Positions 17,040 through 25,373 are shown, counted from the first letter of the stretch. The stretch is DNA of 64,000 bases from Paenibacillus uliginis N3/975 (GCF_900177425.1 NZ_LT840184.1:3760263-3824262); one strand, 5' to 3'. Translations and numbers: made by a program. The notes: generated by a model not told the origin, from the letters alone.

Positions 17040-17584
17040 CTATACCTCAACCATGCTAAATGACTGTAAAAGTTCCTGCACGGTATGTATAAGATAAGTT
17101 GGATCAGCGGCCACAAGCTCTTCTTCCGATCCATATCCGAAACCGACTGCGATGGAATGTACATTGTTATTGTGAGCTCCGATTAAATCATGCTTTCGAT
17201 CCCCAATCATCACGGTATCCGATGGATCTAATCGATAATGATCCATTATGTATTTAATGATTTCAGACTTATCTGAACGTGTTCCATCCAATTCAGCTCC
17301 GCTGACAAAGGTAAAGAATGAATCCATTTGAAAGTGAGACATCCCGTGATCCCTGAAATATTCTCTATAATATTCTACGGCTTTCCAGGCTTTGTCCGAA
17401 GAGAAGGAATAGGCCTCCATAAAAGTGTTCTGCAGTGGTGGTCCAATAAAAACTCCAATTTGGCTAGGTCAGGCTCAAGAATACCGAACTTGGCAAGAGC
17501 ATACTGAACGGATTTTGTAATTCCGATCTTGGGGTCGGTCAGGGTTCCATCGAGGTCGAACAATACATTTTGATATCTCATCAT
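17040..17584 (-). pseudogene. HAD phosphatase (phosphoglycolate-phosphatase-like), frameshifted
   Basis: The frame from 17584 encodes MMRYQNVLFDLDGTLTDP and runs to KLEF, then leaves frame. The other frame continues as IGPPLQNTFMEAYSF and on to MIGDRKHDLIGAHNNN and the end at 17040. The break is at a run of five A on the plus strand (17448-17452); a sixth would restore FFIGPPLQNTF, the normal family sequence. The rest of the gene is intact, so this is a recent mutation or a base-calling error. The start overlaps the upstream HAD gene stop (ATGA). Confidence 0.85.
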
Positions 17585-18294
17585 ACTTTCATACCACTCT
17601 CCAGCAGTTTCATAATTTCCATGAGATTATTAATCATGTACTTGGGGTTCTGATCCCTTTGAAGTGTCAGTCCACGTCCATTATAGAAACAGAAGTCTAT
17701 TCCCGCATTGGTCGCACCCAAATAATCGTCAGTCAAAGAATCACCAATATATAATACCTCGTTCTCACGGACGTCCAACGCTTTAAGAGCATGTTCAAAA
17801 ATACGGTGATCCGGCTTCCAGCAGTTGACCTCATCCGAAATAATAAGCGTATCAAAATATTGATATAATTTCCCTACTGTCAGCCTCTTTCGCTGCGCGT
17901 CTCCTATTCCGTTTGAAATCACACCTAATTTATACTGCCCGTGAAGTGACTCCAAAATTGTATCTGCGTTAGGTTCCAGATGACATGTGCTGGAAAATAA
18001 ATTCCAATATGTTTTTGAAATGGCCTGTGGCTCGGTATTTTTCCGCTTCAACGCTTGAAACGTATCCGTAAAGGAATGTTCCAGCACCTGATAAATCTTA
18101 TGATTGTTCAAATTTCGATCCATCCAGTATTTAAAATTGATCGGTCCAAAGACGGTCCAGAATTCGTCCCACTCCAGGTCATCATTCAGCCCATGATCAG
18201 CAAGCGCTTGTTTCATGCAGATACGCTCGCTCTGATCGTAATCCAGCAGTGTATTGTCCAAGTCAAAAATAATTGCCTTATAATTCACCCTCAT
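17581..18294 (-). CDS. HAD superfamily hydrolase, YjjG-like (probable nucleotidase)
   Basis: 237 residues with IIFDLDNTLLDYD (nucleophile), VISNG, a WKPDHRIFEHAL lysine and GDSLTDDYLGATNAG. The layout resembles YjjG/YfnB phosphatases, which act on noncanonical pyrimidine nucleotides; activity here is inferred. AAGGAG precedes the ATG. It heads a three-gene HAD operon with overlapping junctions. Confidence 0.85.
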   Translation of the reverse strand: MRVNYKAIIFDLDNTLLDYDQSERICMKQALADHGLNDDLEWDEFWTVFGPINFKYWMDRNLNNHKIYQVLEHSFTDTFQALKRKNTEPQAISKTYWNLFSSTCHLEPNADTILESLHGQYKLGVISNGIGDAQRKRLTVGKLYQYFDTLIISDEVNCWKPDHRIFEHALKALDVRENEVLYIGDSLTDDYLGATNAGIDFCFYNGRGLTLQRDQNPKYMINNLMEIMKLLESGMKV

Positions 18295-18515
18295 CCATCT
18301 CCTTCCTCAACAAATCATAACCTAACTGTTTCTCCGTCTCCATAGGAAATTTTGATAATATCAAATTCATTAGTATGGAACAATATACAACAAAAAGACC
18401 TAAAGGCATCTAATCCCTATCCAAGGAATTATCACCTCAAGGTCCTCCTGCTACACTTGCTCCAGAAACATCTGGGTAAGCTATAAATAAACATTCATTC
18501 AACTATATTAAAACA

Positions 18516-19337
18516 TTAATCTCGATCGTCGTGGTCATCGTCATGGTCGACAGACAACACTTTTCCAGTCACAGCATCGATGTCCACATCGACTTTCCCC
18601 TTTGAAGTTTTCACTTCAACTTCATAGATGTATCGATTGTCATCCTCATCCAATTCGATTTTGACAACTTTTCCCCCGCCTGCAGCCTTGGTTGCAATAG
18701 CAGATGCCTGTTCAGATGTAATCTTAACATCTGCAGTTTTGGCGCTGTTCTGATCATCCTGGTCGTCATCATCATCGTTATCGATATCCCTATCCAATAC
18801 AGCCAGCACTTTTCCGCTCACCGCATCGATATGCACATCCACATCGCCTTTGGATCGTTCGATTTCCACTTCGTAGTATGCCTTACCGTTTTTACGTTCC
18901 AAATCCACATCGTCGACACGGCCATTCGCTACCTTTAACGCAGCTTTCTTAGCCTGTGCTACAGAAATATATTTGGCGCTGTTTCGATCGTCCCGGTCGT
19001 CATCATTATCGTCATTAATATCTTTATCCAATACAGCCAGCACTTTTCCACTCACCGCATCGATATGCACATCCACATCGCCTTTGGATCGTTCGATTTC
19101 CACTTCGTAGTATGCTTTACCGTTTATACGTTCCAAATCCACATCGTCGACACGGCCATTCGCTACCTTTAACGCAGCTTTCTTAGCCTGTGCTACAGAA
19201 ATATAGGAACTCTTCCCAGTTTCAGCCTTACTGTTTGCACTTTCTCCGTTTGCAGTGCCGCTTGCAGCAACCACGGTACCTCCAAGCAGCAGCGCTGCGG
19301 ACAACGTACCAATCCACATTTTTCGATTCAACATCAT
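18516..19337 (-). CDS. Secreted protein with three PepSY domains
   Basis: 273 residues: a signal peptide (about 1-30), then three PepSY units at about 45-122, 123-200 and 201-268. Each is followed by an acidic Asp-rich linker (for example DKDINDDNDDDRDD). The first two units are nearly identical, even at the DNA level. PepSY domains bind or inhibit peptidases outside the membrane; the Asp-rich tails suggest cation binding. The gene lies downstream of a two-component system and shares an upstream direct-repeat motif with the neighbouring PepSY gene. Confidence 0.85.
   Translation of the reverse strand: MMLNRKMWIGTLSAALLLGGTVVAASGTANGESANSKAETGKSSYISVAQAKKAALKVANGRVDDVDLERINGKAYYEVEIERSKGDVDVHIDAVSGKVLAVLDKDINDDNDDDRDDRNSAKYISVAQAKKAALKVANGRVDDVDLERKNGKAYYEVEIERSKGDVDVHIDAVSGKVLAVLDRDIDNDDDDDQDDQNSAKTADVKITSEQASAIATKAAGGGKVVKIELDEDDNRYIYEVEVKTSKGKVDVDIDAVTGKVLSVDHDDDHDDRD
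18791..19206 (-). repeat. Tandem 234-bp coding duplication
   Basis: The segment from 18791 to about 18972 repeats at 19025-19206 with only a few differences. Offset is 234 bases, exactly 78 codons, so two adjacent PepSY units were duplicated recently or homogenised by gene conversion. Confidence 0.85.
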
Positions 19338-19420
19338 CTTGTTCCTCCTTCAGATTCTAGTTCTTATGTTGTCTACACCTATAGATTACCTTGTACGAAT
19401 GAGAGACCGGAAAGAGAAAC

Positions 19421-19439
19421 ATTAGAATTTGATGAGAAA
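19421..19439 (-). promoter_or_regulatory. Candidate response-regulator site upstream of the triple-PepSY gene
   Basis: Plus-strand ATTAGAATTTGATGAGAAA. It lies 84 bases upstream of the gene start and matches the site at 20300 at all but a few positions, with an extra GAGAAAC alongside. The direct-repeat spacing of 11 is typical of OmpR-type regulators. Confidence 0.5.
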
Positions 19440-19483
19440 GCGGTATGAACACTCACAGAAAGTCCAAAACTACAGTCAGCTTA

Positions 19484-20248
19484 CTATTCATCATCATCAT
19501 CCGGTTCATCGTCATCCCAAGTTACCGAACGAACTGCACCTGAAATGGCATTGATCTCTACTGTCGCTTCCCGGCCATCTTTCAGATTGATTTCGATCAG
19601 ATAATAAGGTATTTCACTATCTCTACGGCGAAGCTCCACATCATCCACCACACCGGGAATTTTGGCAAGGGCAAGCTTGGATGCTTCTGCTTCTGTCAGC
19701 AATTGAGCAGTTTTGTCGTCTTTGTCTTCCTTACCAGGAGGTTTAGATTGAGGTTGAGGTTGAATGTTGCGGAATGAGAGCGTCTCACCTGTATAGGGGT
19801 CAACAATAACCTCCTGACGGCGCCCGTCCTTCTGCTTAATGACTGCCTCATATACCTGCTTACCTTTTTGCTGGACGAGTTCCAATTTATCAATTTTTCC
19901 ATCTGTACTTTTCTGTAGTTCTGCCTTCACCTGCTCCCGGCTCAGAAGCGTTTTCGGCTTCTTCTCCTCCTTCACTTCAGCCTGCCGAATAGAATCCACC
20001 GTACCCGATCGGGCGTCAAGGACAACATGGTAAAGACCCGTCTCGGAGCGAAGCTGCAGCTCGTAATATCCGTTTTCAAGCTTGGTTTCTTCAATTTTTC
20101 CCGGGTATTGCTCAAGTACAGCCTGCTCTGCCGCTTGTGCTGTCAGCATCGGATCTTCGGACCTGAAGGGCAACCATACCATCAGCAGCGCAGCTGCTGT
20201 AACTACGATAATCCCGGTAATCCATGCCCAGCGTCGTCGTGACTTCAT
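19484..20248 (-). CDS. Membrane-anchored PepSY-domain protein
   Basis: 254 residues from the ATG at 20248 (AGAGGTG six bases upstream; earlier in-frame codons lack a site). One N-terminal membrane anchor (about 6-26) is followed by three PepSY-like units. The last unit has LTEAEASKLALAKIPGVVDDVELRR and ends in acidic DDDEPDDDDE. It lies between the sensor kinase gene and the triple-PepSY gene, all in one direction. It is likely an envelope protein controlled by or feeding back on that kinase; this is inference from position. Confidence 0.82.
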   Translation of the reverse strand: MKSRRRWAWITGIIVVTAAALLMVWLPFRSEDPMLTAQAAEQAVLEQYPGKIEETKLENGYYELQLRSETGLYHVVLDARSGTVDSIRQAEVKEEKKPKTLLSREQVKAELQKSTDGKIDKLELVQQKGKQVYEAVIKQKDGRRQEVIVDPYTGETLSFRNIQPQPQSKPPGKEDKDDKTAQLLTEAEASKLALAKIPGVVDDVELRRRDSEIPYYLIEINLKDGREATVEINAISGAVRSVTWDDDEPDDDDE

Positions 20249-20299
20249 CGACATCACCTCTTTGTCATTACTACCGTTCATCCAGTATATCGAAGGAAG

Positions 20300-20318
20300 A
20301 TGAGAATTTCATGAGAAA
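20300..20318 (-). promoter_or_regulatory. Candidate response-regulator direct repeat upstream of the PepSY gene
   Basis: Plus-strand ATGAGAATTTCATGAGAAA contains ATGAGAA twice at 11-base spacing. It lies between the kinase stop and the PepSY gene and is almost the same as the site at 19421-19439. Confidence 0.5.
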
Positions 20319-20332
20319 CGAAGAACTGCTGT

Positions 20333-21733
20333 CTAGCTCCGGGCTTTAGCTGGAAGTCTATTCACGAGACCAGGTTCACCGTCTATCGGAAAAATAACAG
20401 ATGCAGTTGTCCCCTTATTCTCCTCACTTTCCAGTTCAATTCTCGCTCCAATAACTCCCGCAATATCTTTTGCCAGAGAAAGTCCCAATCCGGAACCTCC
20501 TGCACTTGACATTCGCGTCCGAGCTGGATCTATCCGATAAAATCGGTCAAACACTTTGTTCATCTCTTCTTTAGGAATCCCGATTCCCTGATCCGTTACC
20601 GTAATCCATTGTTCGCGATAATTGCCGCCGACACTAACCGTGATGGCCGCTTCGCTGTATTTACGTGCATTGTCCAGCAAAATAAATAAGAGCTGCTTGA
20701 GCTTACTCTGATCTGTATTCTGCCAAGTAGGCTTCTCTGCAACCAATGATATTTCCCGATGATATGCACTTCGAAACGCACGAACCGAATCCTCCGCAAG
20801 TTTGGTCAAATCGACCGCTTCCAGTGCAACATTCCATTGCTCAGGCTTTCTCGCCAACATCAGCAGTTGTTCTGTCATTTCACGCATACGGACAGATTCA
20901 GACAAAATAGCTTCAACCGCCTCATCAAAAAGCTCCGGCCGTTCCCGGCCCCGGCGCTTCAGCAGGCTGGCATAACTTTCGATAATCGTCAGCGGTGTCT
21001 TGAGTTCATGTGAGGCATCTGATACAAAACGTTCTTGGCGTTCAAAACTGGACTCCAGCATATCGATCATCCGGTTGAACGTTTCCCCCATCTCTGTTAG
21101 TTCGTCTTTAGACGGCCCTCCTAGACTCAACCGTTTAAAGCGCCCGCTCCGTAGGATGTCCTTCATCGTTCGGATCATCGAGGTAATCGGCTTCATCATC
21201 CGGTCGGCCAGAATGCGGCTCGACAAGATGGCGGGAATCAGTGCAATCAGGGTCACCCCAATGAGGACCGAGCGCAGTATTTTGAGACGACTCTCCGTTT
21301 CGGCCATACTTTCCACGACCTGCACGTTAACGACTTCACCATCGGGCCAGATCACCGGGACCGAGACCCATACATATCCGGTCTGACTTACCCGAATGCG
21401 TTCTGTTTTTCGATCCACTTCATAAACGTATTTCAGTTCGCTTAACTTCTGTTCTGAAGATGTTGTTACAGGAGGCGAGCTTGTTCCGTCCGGTTTTACA
21501 ATGCGCAGCATTCCATCCAGTGGAGCATACACCCGAAGCAAATCATCAGGCGGAATCGATCCTGCGGACCGCTGTACACCCTTTACAATCGACTCCGTTT
21601 CCGCTTCAACCCGTTCCATCTCGTTACTAACAGACATATGATCAAACAGAATATAGACCGACAAGTTCACAGCAATGAGCAGTACCGAAAACAAGACTGA
21701 GGAATATAAATAAATTTTGCTTCTCAGCCTCAT
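20333..21733 (-). CDS. Two-component sensor histidine kinase
   Basis: 466 residues. A first membrane span (about 8-31), an extracytoplasmic domain (about 32-150), a second span (about 153-172), HAMP (about 173-225), HisKA with FVSDASHELKTPLT and an ATPase domain with NARKYS, DQGIGIP and GGSGLGLSLAKDI. It overlaps the response regulator gene by ATGA. Two PepSY genes lie downstream. The ligand is unknown; the large external loop suggests sensing at the membrane surface. Confidence 0.93.
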   Translation of the reverse strand: MRLRSKIYLYSSVLFSVLLIAVNLSVYILFDHMSVSNEMERVEAETESIVKGVQRSAGSIPPDDLLRVYAPLDGMLRIVKPDGTSSPPVTTSSEQKLSELKYVYEVDRKTERIRVSQTGYVWVSVPVIWPDGEVVNVQVVESMAETESRLKILRSVLIGVTLIALIPAILSSRILADRMMKPITSMIRTMKDILRSGRFKRLSLGGPSKDELTEMGETFNRMIDMLESSFERQERFVSDASHELKTPLTIIESYASLLKRRGRERPELFDEAVEAILSESVRMREMTEQLLMLARKPEQWNVALEAVDLTKLAEDSVRAFRSAYHREISLVAEKPTWQNTDQSKLKQLLFILLDNARKYSEAAITVSVGGNYREQWITVTDQGIGIPKEEMNKVFDRFYRIDPARTRMSSAGGSGLGLSLAKDIAGVIGARIELESEENKGTTASVIFPIDGEPGLVNRLPAKARS

Positions 21734-22440
21734 ATCTGCTCCTTCAAGACATATCCGACACCACGCACCGTATGGATCAGCTCCGGTGACCGGCCATGGT
21801 CAATCTTCTTTCGGACATATCGGATATACACATCCACAACGTTAGTATCCCCGTAATAATCATATCCCCACACCGCCTGTAGAATCTGTTCGCGTGTCAA
21901 TACCTGACGTTGATGCTTGAGTAGAAACGTAAGCAGATCGTATTCACGAGGTGTCAGTTCAACCATATCACCGTCGCGAATGACCTCCCTGGTTTGCTCG
22001 TTAAGCCGCAGTCCGGCAGCACTTAGCCACTCCACATCCGGCATAGAACCGGATTGTGCGGTTACTTCAGCGGTGCGGCTAAGTCGCAAGGCAGCCCGGA
22101 CACGGGCCAGCAGCTCTTCGATCTGAAACGGCTTGGTCACATAATCATTCGCCCCCAGATCAAGGCCAGAGACTTTATCTTCTACCGAGTCCTTGGCCGT
22201 AAGTAAAATGACGGGAATTACTACATTTTGCTGACGTATACGGCGCAGCACTTCGATTCCGCTCATATTCGGAAGCATAATATCGAGCAGGATCAAGTCC
22301 CAGCTACCGGAACGATAAGCTTCAAGCCCTTCTGTACCGCTACTGGCCTTTCCTACACGGTAACCCTCATATTCGAGCTCAATTTCGAGCAAACGCGCAA
22401 TTTTATCTTCATCTTCTATTACTAGTACCGCTTCGTTCAC
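21730..22440 (-). CDS. OmpR-family response regulator
   Basis: 236 residues. Receiver domain with the phospho-acceptor Asp in DLILLDIMLPNMSG, Lys in LLTAKDS, and a C-terminal winged helix (ELTPREYDLLTFLLKHQRQV, then YIRYVRKKI). It pairs with the kinase gene that overlaps its 3' end. Likely targets are the two PepSY genes downstream, which share a direct-repeat site. The accessory island begins a few hundred bases upstream. Confidence 0.95.
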   Translation of the reverse strand: MNEAVLVIEDEDKIARLLEIELEYEGYRVGKASSGTEGLEAYRSGSWDLILLDIMLPNMSGIEVLRRIRQQNVVIPVILLTAKDSVEDKVSGLDLGANDYVTKPFQIEELLARVRAALRLSRTAEVTAQSGSMPDVEWLSAAGLRLNEQTREVIRDGDMVELTPREYDLLTFLLKHQRQVLTREQILQAVWGYDYYGDTNVVDVYIRYVRKKIDHGRSPELIHTVRGVGYVLKEQI

Positions 22441-22590
22441 ACCATCTTCCCCCCTGCTTTTCCTTCCTTATTTATACATGCTATGTCTTATTTTGTACAA
22501 TGGCAGCCACTCCTACGCTTCGCTTTCACGATATAAAAATATCACTTTAGAAATGCTAATCTAACTTCTTATATTCCCCAGTATATAATA

Positions 22591-22617
22591 AACCCGGTAC
22601 CAATTCGGTACCGGGTT
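22591..22617 (-). terminator. Perfect hairpin at the island edge
   Basis: AACCCGGTACC-AATTC-GGTACCGGGTT. On the minus strand a T-rich stretch (TTTATTATATA) follows. It probably terminates whatever minus-strand gene once lay to the right, before the island interrupted it. Confidence 0.6.
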
Positions 22618-22629
22618 AGTTAATTTAGA

Positions 22630-22800
22630 TTAAGGGCGAGACTGACTCGAATCTCGCTTTCGTACAAGAGGGTTTGAGCAGGCAGCTTCAAAACTCGCAC
22701 AGCGATAATGACGATGACGAATTTCTTCAGTTAAAAAACAATTCGAGAAATTCGGGACCAAGAGCGGTTCGATGAGCGATTCGTACACGTAGCGTCTCAT
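22630..22800 (-). pseudogene. Possible 3' gene fragment at the island boundary
   Basis: A 56-codon frame reads MRRYVYESLIEPLLVPN... and ends NPLVRKRDSSQSRP, with the hairpin at 22591-22617 just after its stop. No ribosome site precedes the ATG, and the first end-type repeat of the island starts 20 bases upstream. It could be the tail of a gene cut by insertion, or noncoding. I do not recognise the family. Confidence 0.3.
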
Positions 22801-22819
22801 AACAGACAGATGTTAGATC

Positions 22820-22960
22820 AAAATAAAGTGTTAGACTGGAGTTGTTGCTGTAGCGGCATTTTTAAGTTGAAAAATCGTCAGTTTATGAAAAATAAGTATT
22901 AGACTGAGGGGAAAAATGAGAACTATAGTAAGTTGGAATTGAAAAATAAAGTATTAGACT
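22820..22960. repeat. Three copies of an 18-bp end repeat (left cluster)
   Basis: AAAATAAAGTGTTAGACT (22820-22837), AAAAATAAGTATTAGACT (22888-22905) and AAAAATAAAGTATTAGACT (22942-22960) share one orientation. Their reverse complements occur at 24176-24217, 25227-25260 and 31799-31833. Such repeats look like recombinase binding sites at the ends of related elements. Confidence 0.7.
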
Positions 22961-23194
22961 ACGCAAACTGATCACGGCGCACCGGCATGCTGCCGATCGT
23001 TCCACCGGACAGTGCCCTCAAGCACTAGGTGTTGGTTTGGAATAAAGTTTGATCTAAAATATCCCCAAAATCCATATTTTAAGTTAAATGATAAGAACTC
23101 GTTTTGAAAAATGATTGATCAAAGCGGGTTAATTCTTTGTGAAATACTATGCGATTTTCATAATAAAGTTTGATCATTTTCTACCTAGTAATTC

Positions 23195-23215
23195 TAAAAC
23201 AATCGCGCCCGATTG
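23195..23215 (-). terminator. Weak hairpin downstream of the GNAT gene
   Basis: CAATCG-CGCC-CGATTG, with TTTTA following on the minus strand, about 120 bases past the gene stop. Short stem, so only a possible terminator. Confidence 0.35.
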
Positions 23216-23332
23216 CGGTATAAATATTATATTTTTGCTAAGACAGAGTTAACAAAATCGGTTTTTTCTTCTGGATATTTGTGTTTATTATGGGTCGAGA
23301 CGTTGATAGCTTACATTTCTTTCCGAGAGATC

Positions 23333-23854
23333 CTATTCTACTATGGATTCTGTTATTTTCTCATCTAGATTTTTAATCGCCAACATCGAATTATCCTGAA
23401 TGATGCCTGTATCTACAAAACCAAATGAAGCGTATAATGTTTTAGCTTTGACATTACTTGTTCGATAAAAGAGGGCTACATATTCTGCTTCCCCATATGG
23501 CATATTTTCAATATCCATCAACATTTTTTCAAAGGCAAGTTTGCCATATCCTTTCCCCTGATAACTCTTTTCAATCATAATATGCCATATAAAATAGCTC
23601 TTCTTCCCGTAAAAAACTTCATTTTCAAATGATTCATGATCCAACGTATCATAAATATACATCAAAAATCCGACCGCAACTCCATCGGCATAAATGGCAA
23701 TGGGAGTCGCTGGTATCCCGTCTGCGTTCAACATATGAGCGTCTGCAAAGCTTCTGAGGTTAGTAGTTTCTATAAAGTCTTTCTGGTTTTCTCCAACTTC
23801 AAGTGCTATTACTTCATCTATGTTATCCCCGGTTATTTTTCGTAATTCAATCAT
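23333..23854 (-). CDS. GNAT family N-acetyltransferase
   Basis: 173 residues from the ATG at 23854, which has AGGAGAGGAG upstream; earlier in-frame codons lie beyond that site. The acetyl-CoA loop is IEKSYQGKGYGKLAFEKML, and the C-terminal half has YRTSNVKAKTLYASFGFVDTG. Layout resembles BltD/SpeG-type polyamine or small-amine acetyltransferases, but the substrate cannot be told from sequence. It is the sole gene of a small inverted-repeat element, so it is horizontally acquired cargo. Confidence 0.85.
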   Translation of the reverse strand: MIELRKITGDNIDEVIALEVGENQKDFIETTNLRSFADAHMLNADGIPATPIAIYADGVAVGFLMYIYDTLDHESFENEVFYGKKSYFIWHIMIEKSYQGKGYGKLAFEKMLMDIENMPYGEAEYVALFYRTSNVKAKTLYASFGFVDTGIIQDNSMLAIKNLDEKITESIVE

Positions 23855-24175
23855 TTTTTTATCTCCTCTCCTAAGACAAGCCACTTTCACACATGGCCTA
23901 AAACATTCCAAATATCATTTCCATTATTCTCAAAATAGGGTACACAAAATATTCACCAATGCTAACTCTTTTTCCCCTGTGATTTCTAATCCTTGTTCCG
24001 CAAAATGGCCCGTTTGTTGAATTGTCATAATCCATCTTGTCAATGCAATTGTATCATTCCTTTTTACAAATTATCGGACTTTATTACAAATGATCAATCT
24101 TTATTTTAAATCTACACTAGGAGTGTTGAGCAGTTGCAGTGGAATATGACTATGAAGTCAAAGGTGCCTTTGTTT

Positions 24176-24217
24176 AGTCTACAACTTTATTTTCCGAGTC
24201 TAATACTTTTTTTTATT
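24176..24217. repeat. Two end repeats, right side of the first element
   Basis: AGTCTACAACTTTATTTT (24176-24193) and AGTCTAATACTTTTTTTT (24197-24214), 21 bases apart, are the complement orientation of the left cluster. Confidence 0.7.
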
Positions 24218-24238
24218 TGAACACAAGGAAAAAATCCT

Positions 24239-24266
24239 TTTACAATCATTGTCAGTACGTTATAAT
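24239..24266 (+). promoter_or_regulatory. Sigma-A-like promoter before the broken stalk-protein gene
   Basis: TTTACA, 16 bases, TATAAT. A long leader of about 210 bases follows to the ATG at 24485. It contains a CGGCTC/GAGCCG hairpin near 24430-24452. Confidence 0.6.
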
Positions 24267-24484
24267 ACAATCACCAGATGGATTACCCAACAAAAAAAGT
24301 GAAATATTGGAATTAATTAGTGAAGTCTAAGTAATAACTGATATTGATTAACGGAACATAGTGTTGGGTGATGGACACCATGTAAATTTAGGTTGGACTA
24401 TCTCCTTTTCACAGTCATGTAGTTACCCTCGGCTCGTCATAGTCTTGAGCCGCTTATTACATAATAGATATCGGAGGTATGGTT

Positions 24485-24840
24485 ATGGTCAATCGCAATA
24501 GAAAGAAAATTTTCACAGCCCTCAGCGCAGCTTTAATCGTCTCTATGCTGGCTACTGGCGTGATAGGCGCTGCCCAAGGTAAAACAACGTTAGAGGTAGC
24601 GAAGACAGCAGGGGATAAAAAGGTTGAAGTTATTAAAGCATAAGCGAGACCTTACTATGAAGAAGCTACCGTTATTATTAACGGTAAGGATCAAAACTAC
24701 AGTCAACCCGCAATTGTTAAGTAAGGTGCGACTCTAGTCCCAATTAGAGGGGTATTCGAAGCACCTGATGCGAAAGTCAACGGAATCAAAAGACTCCAAC
24801 AGTGGTAGCAACTAAAGATGAAGTGCTCCCTGCCAAGTAG
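24485..24840 (+). pseudogene. Copper-amine-oxidase N-terminal-domain protein, broken
   Basis: Starts with a clear ribosome site (CGGAGG) and signal peptide (MVNRNRKKIFTALSAALIV and on to GVIGAA). The frame then has stops after EVIKA and after SQPAIVK. The pieces VIINGKDQNYSQPAIV and GATLVPIRGVFEA are the typical repeat of this extracellular domain. Further on, PTVVATKDE appears in another frame. Two stops, a shift and a missing C-terminus mark it as dead. Its terminator at 24874 remains. Confidence 0.8.
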
Positions 24841-24873
24841 AAAGTGAAAAAAACAAAAAAAGTTAATTTATTA

Positions 24874-24906
24874 ACCTCAGCTCGGTTAACCCAGCTGAGG
24901 TTTTTT
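24874..24906 (+). terminator. Terminator after the broken stalk-protein gene
   Basis: CCTCAGCT...AGCTGAGG stem with GGTTAACC in the loop region, then six T. Confidence 0.88.
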
Positions 24907-24908
24907 CA

Positions 24909-25040
24909 TTATGAAGCTCGTCGGTATTCGTTAGGTGGCAAGCCACACAAACACTCTGTATAGCGGTAGTTGTAATAGCGAATGTATTCGTTAACGTCTT
25001 TGAGGGTGTCTTCATAGGTATCATACTTTTTGACACTCCT
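24909..25040 (-). pseudogene. IS3-family transposase OrfB, C-terminal remnant
   Basis: The minus strand reads KKYDTYEDTLKDVNEYIRY, then YNYRYTECLCGLPPNEYRRA and a stop at 24909. This is the conserved carboxyl end of IS3/IS150-type transposases (Y-N-x-x-R...L-x-x-x-x-P-x-E-Y-R). Nothing upstream continues the reading frame, and no inverted ends are seen. Only the last 45 codons or so are left. Confidence 0.8.
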
Positions 25041-25127
25041 ACTCATACAGGGACAAGGTCACTATCGTGACTGGGATTCCTAGCTATATATGTTGAACTT
25101 TCAAAACAAGCTGTCCGTGACGCCCAG

Positions 25128-25260
25128 GCTTGCTGCTGAACGATCCGTCGGACAGTGCCGTTAAGCACCATTATTACGAAGAAGCTGCAGTGGAACATGG
25201 CGATTAAGTCAAAAGTACCTTGGCTTAGTCTACAACTATATTTTCTGAGTCTAATACTTT
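25128..25260. repeat. Second copy of the small repeat element, right half
   Basis: CGGACAGTGCCGTTAAGCAC (25149-25168) continues directly into GCAGTGGAACATGG and then AGTCTACAACTATATTTT (25227-25244) and AGTCTAATACTTT (25248-25260). This is the uninterrupted version of the 22968-24217 element. No left-end repeats are found, so this copy is truncated next to the IS3 remnant. Confidence 0.6.
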
Positions 25261-25356
25261 AATGAAAATTATCAAGACCTAAACTTAAGGAAATCAAATA
25301 AAATATAGGGTTCTACATATTATGCATGACTAATATGTGGAACCCTTTATGTTTAA

Positions 25357-25373
25357 CTAACGTGTCCCGTTAG
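25357..25373. repeat. CCCGTTAG boundary motif, copy 1 (hairpin form)
   Basis: CTAACG-TGTCC-CGTTAG immediately downstream of the lipoprotein gene. GTGTCCCGTTAG recurs at 25929-25940, and related TGCCCGTTAG copies are at 25862-25871 and 27935-27944. Confidence 0.5.

Larger units (their letters stand above)
23035..24114. mobile_element. GNAT-bearing non-autonomous element with inverted subterminal repeats
   Basis: AATAAAGTTTGATC at 23041-23054 (again at 23162-23175) faces its near-complement GATCAATCTTTATT at 24092-24105. Outside lie the near-identical flanks CACTAGGTGTTG (23023-23034) and CACTAGGAGTGTTG (24115-24128), which look like a target duplication. The only gene inside is the acetyltransferase. 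It splits a repeat that is uninterrupted at 25128-25260. Confidence 0.5.
22820..24217. mobile_element. Small repeat-ended element interrupted by the GNAT-bearing element
   Basis: The left cluster of repeats (22820-22960) and the inverted repeats at 24176-24217 bound two pieces. The left piece (22968-23022, with CGGACAGTGCCCTCAAGCAC) and the right piece (24133-24175, with GCAGTGGAATATGAC) are both homologous to the contiguous segment 25128-25226. Without the insert the element would be about 320 bp and have no transposase. It is probably a deletion derivative moved by a related recombinase. Confidence 0.5.

Noticed and set aside
22635..22660. tRNA gene fragment
   Set aside because: GACTCGAATCTCGC resembles a T-arm but no acceptor or anticodon arm fits.
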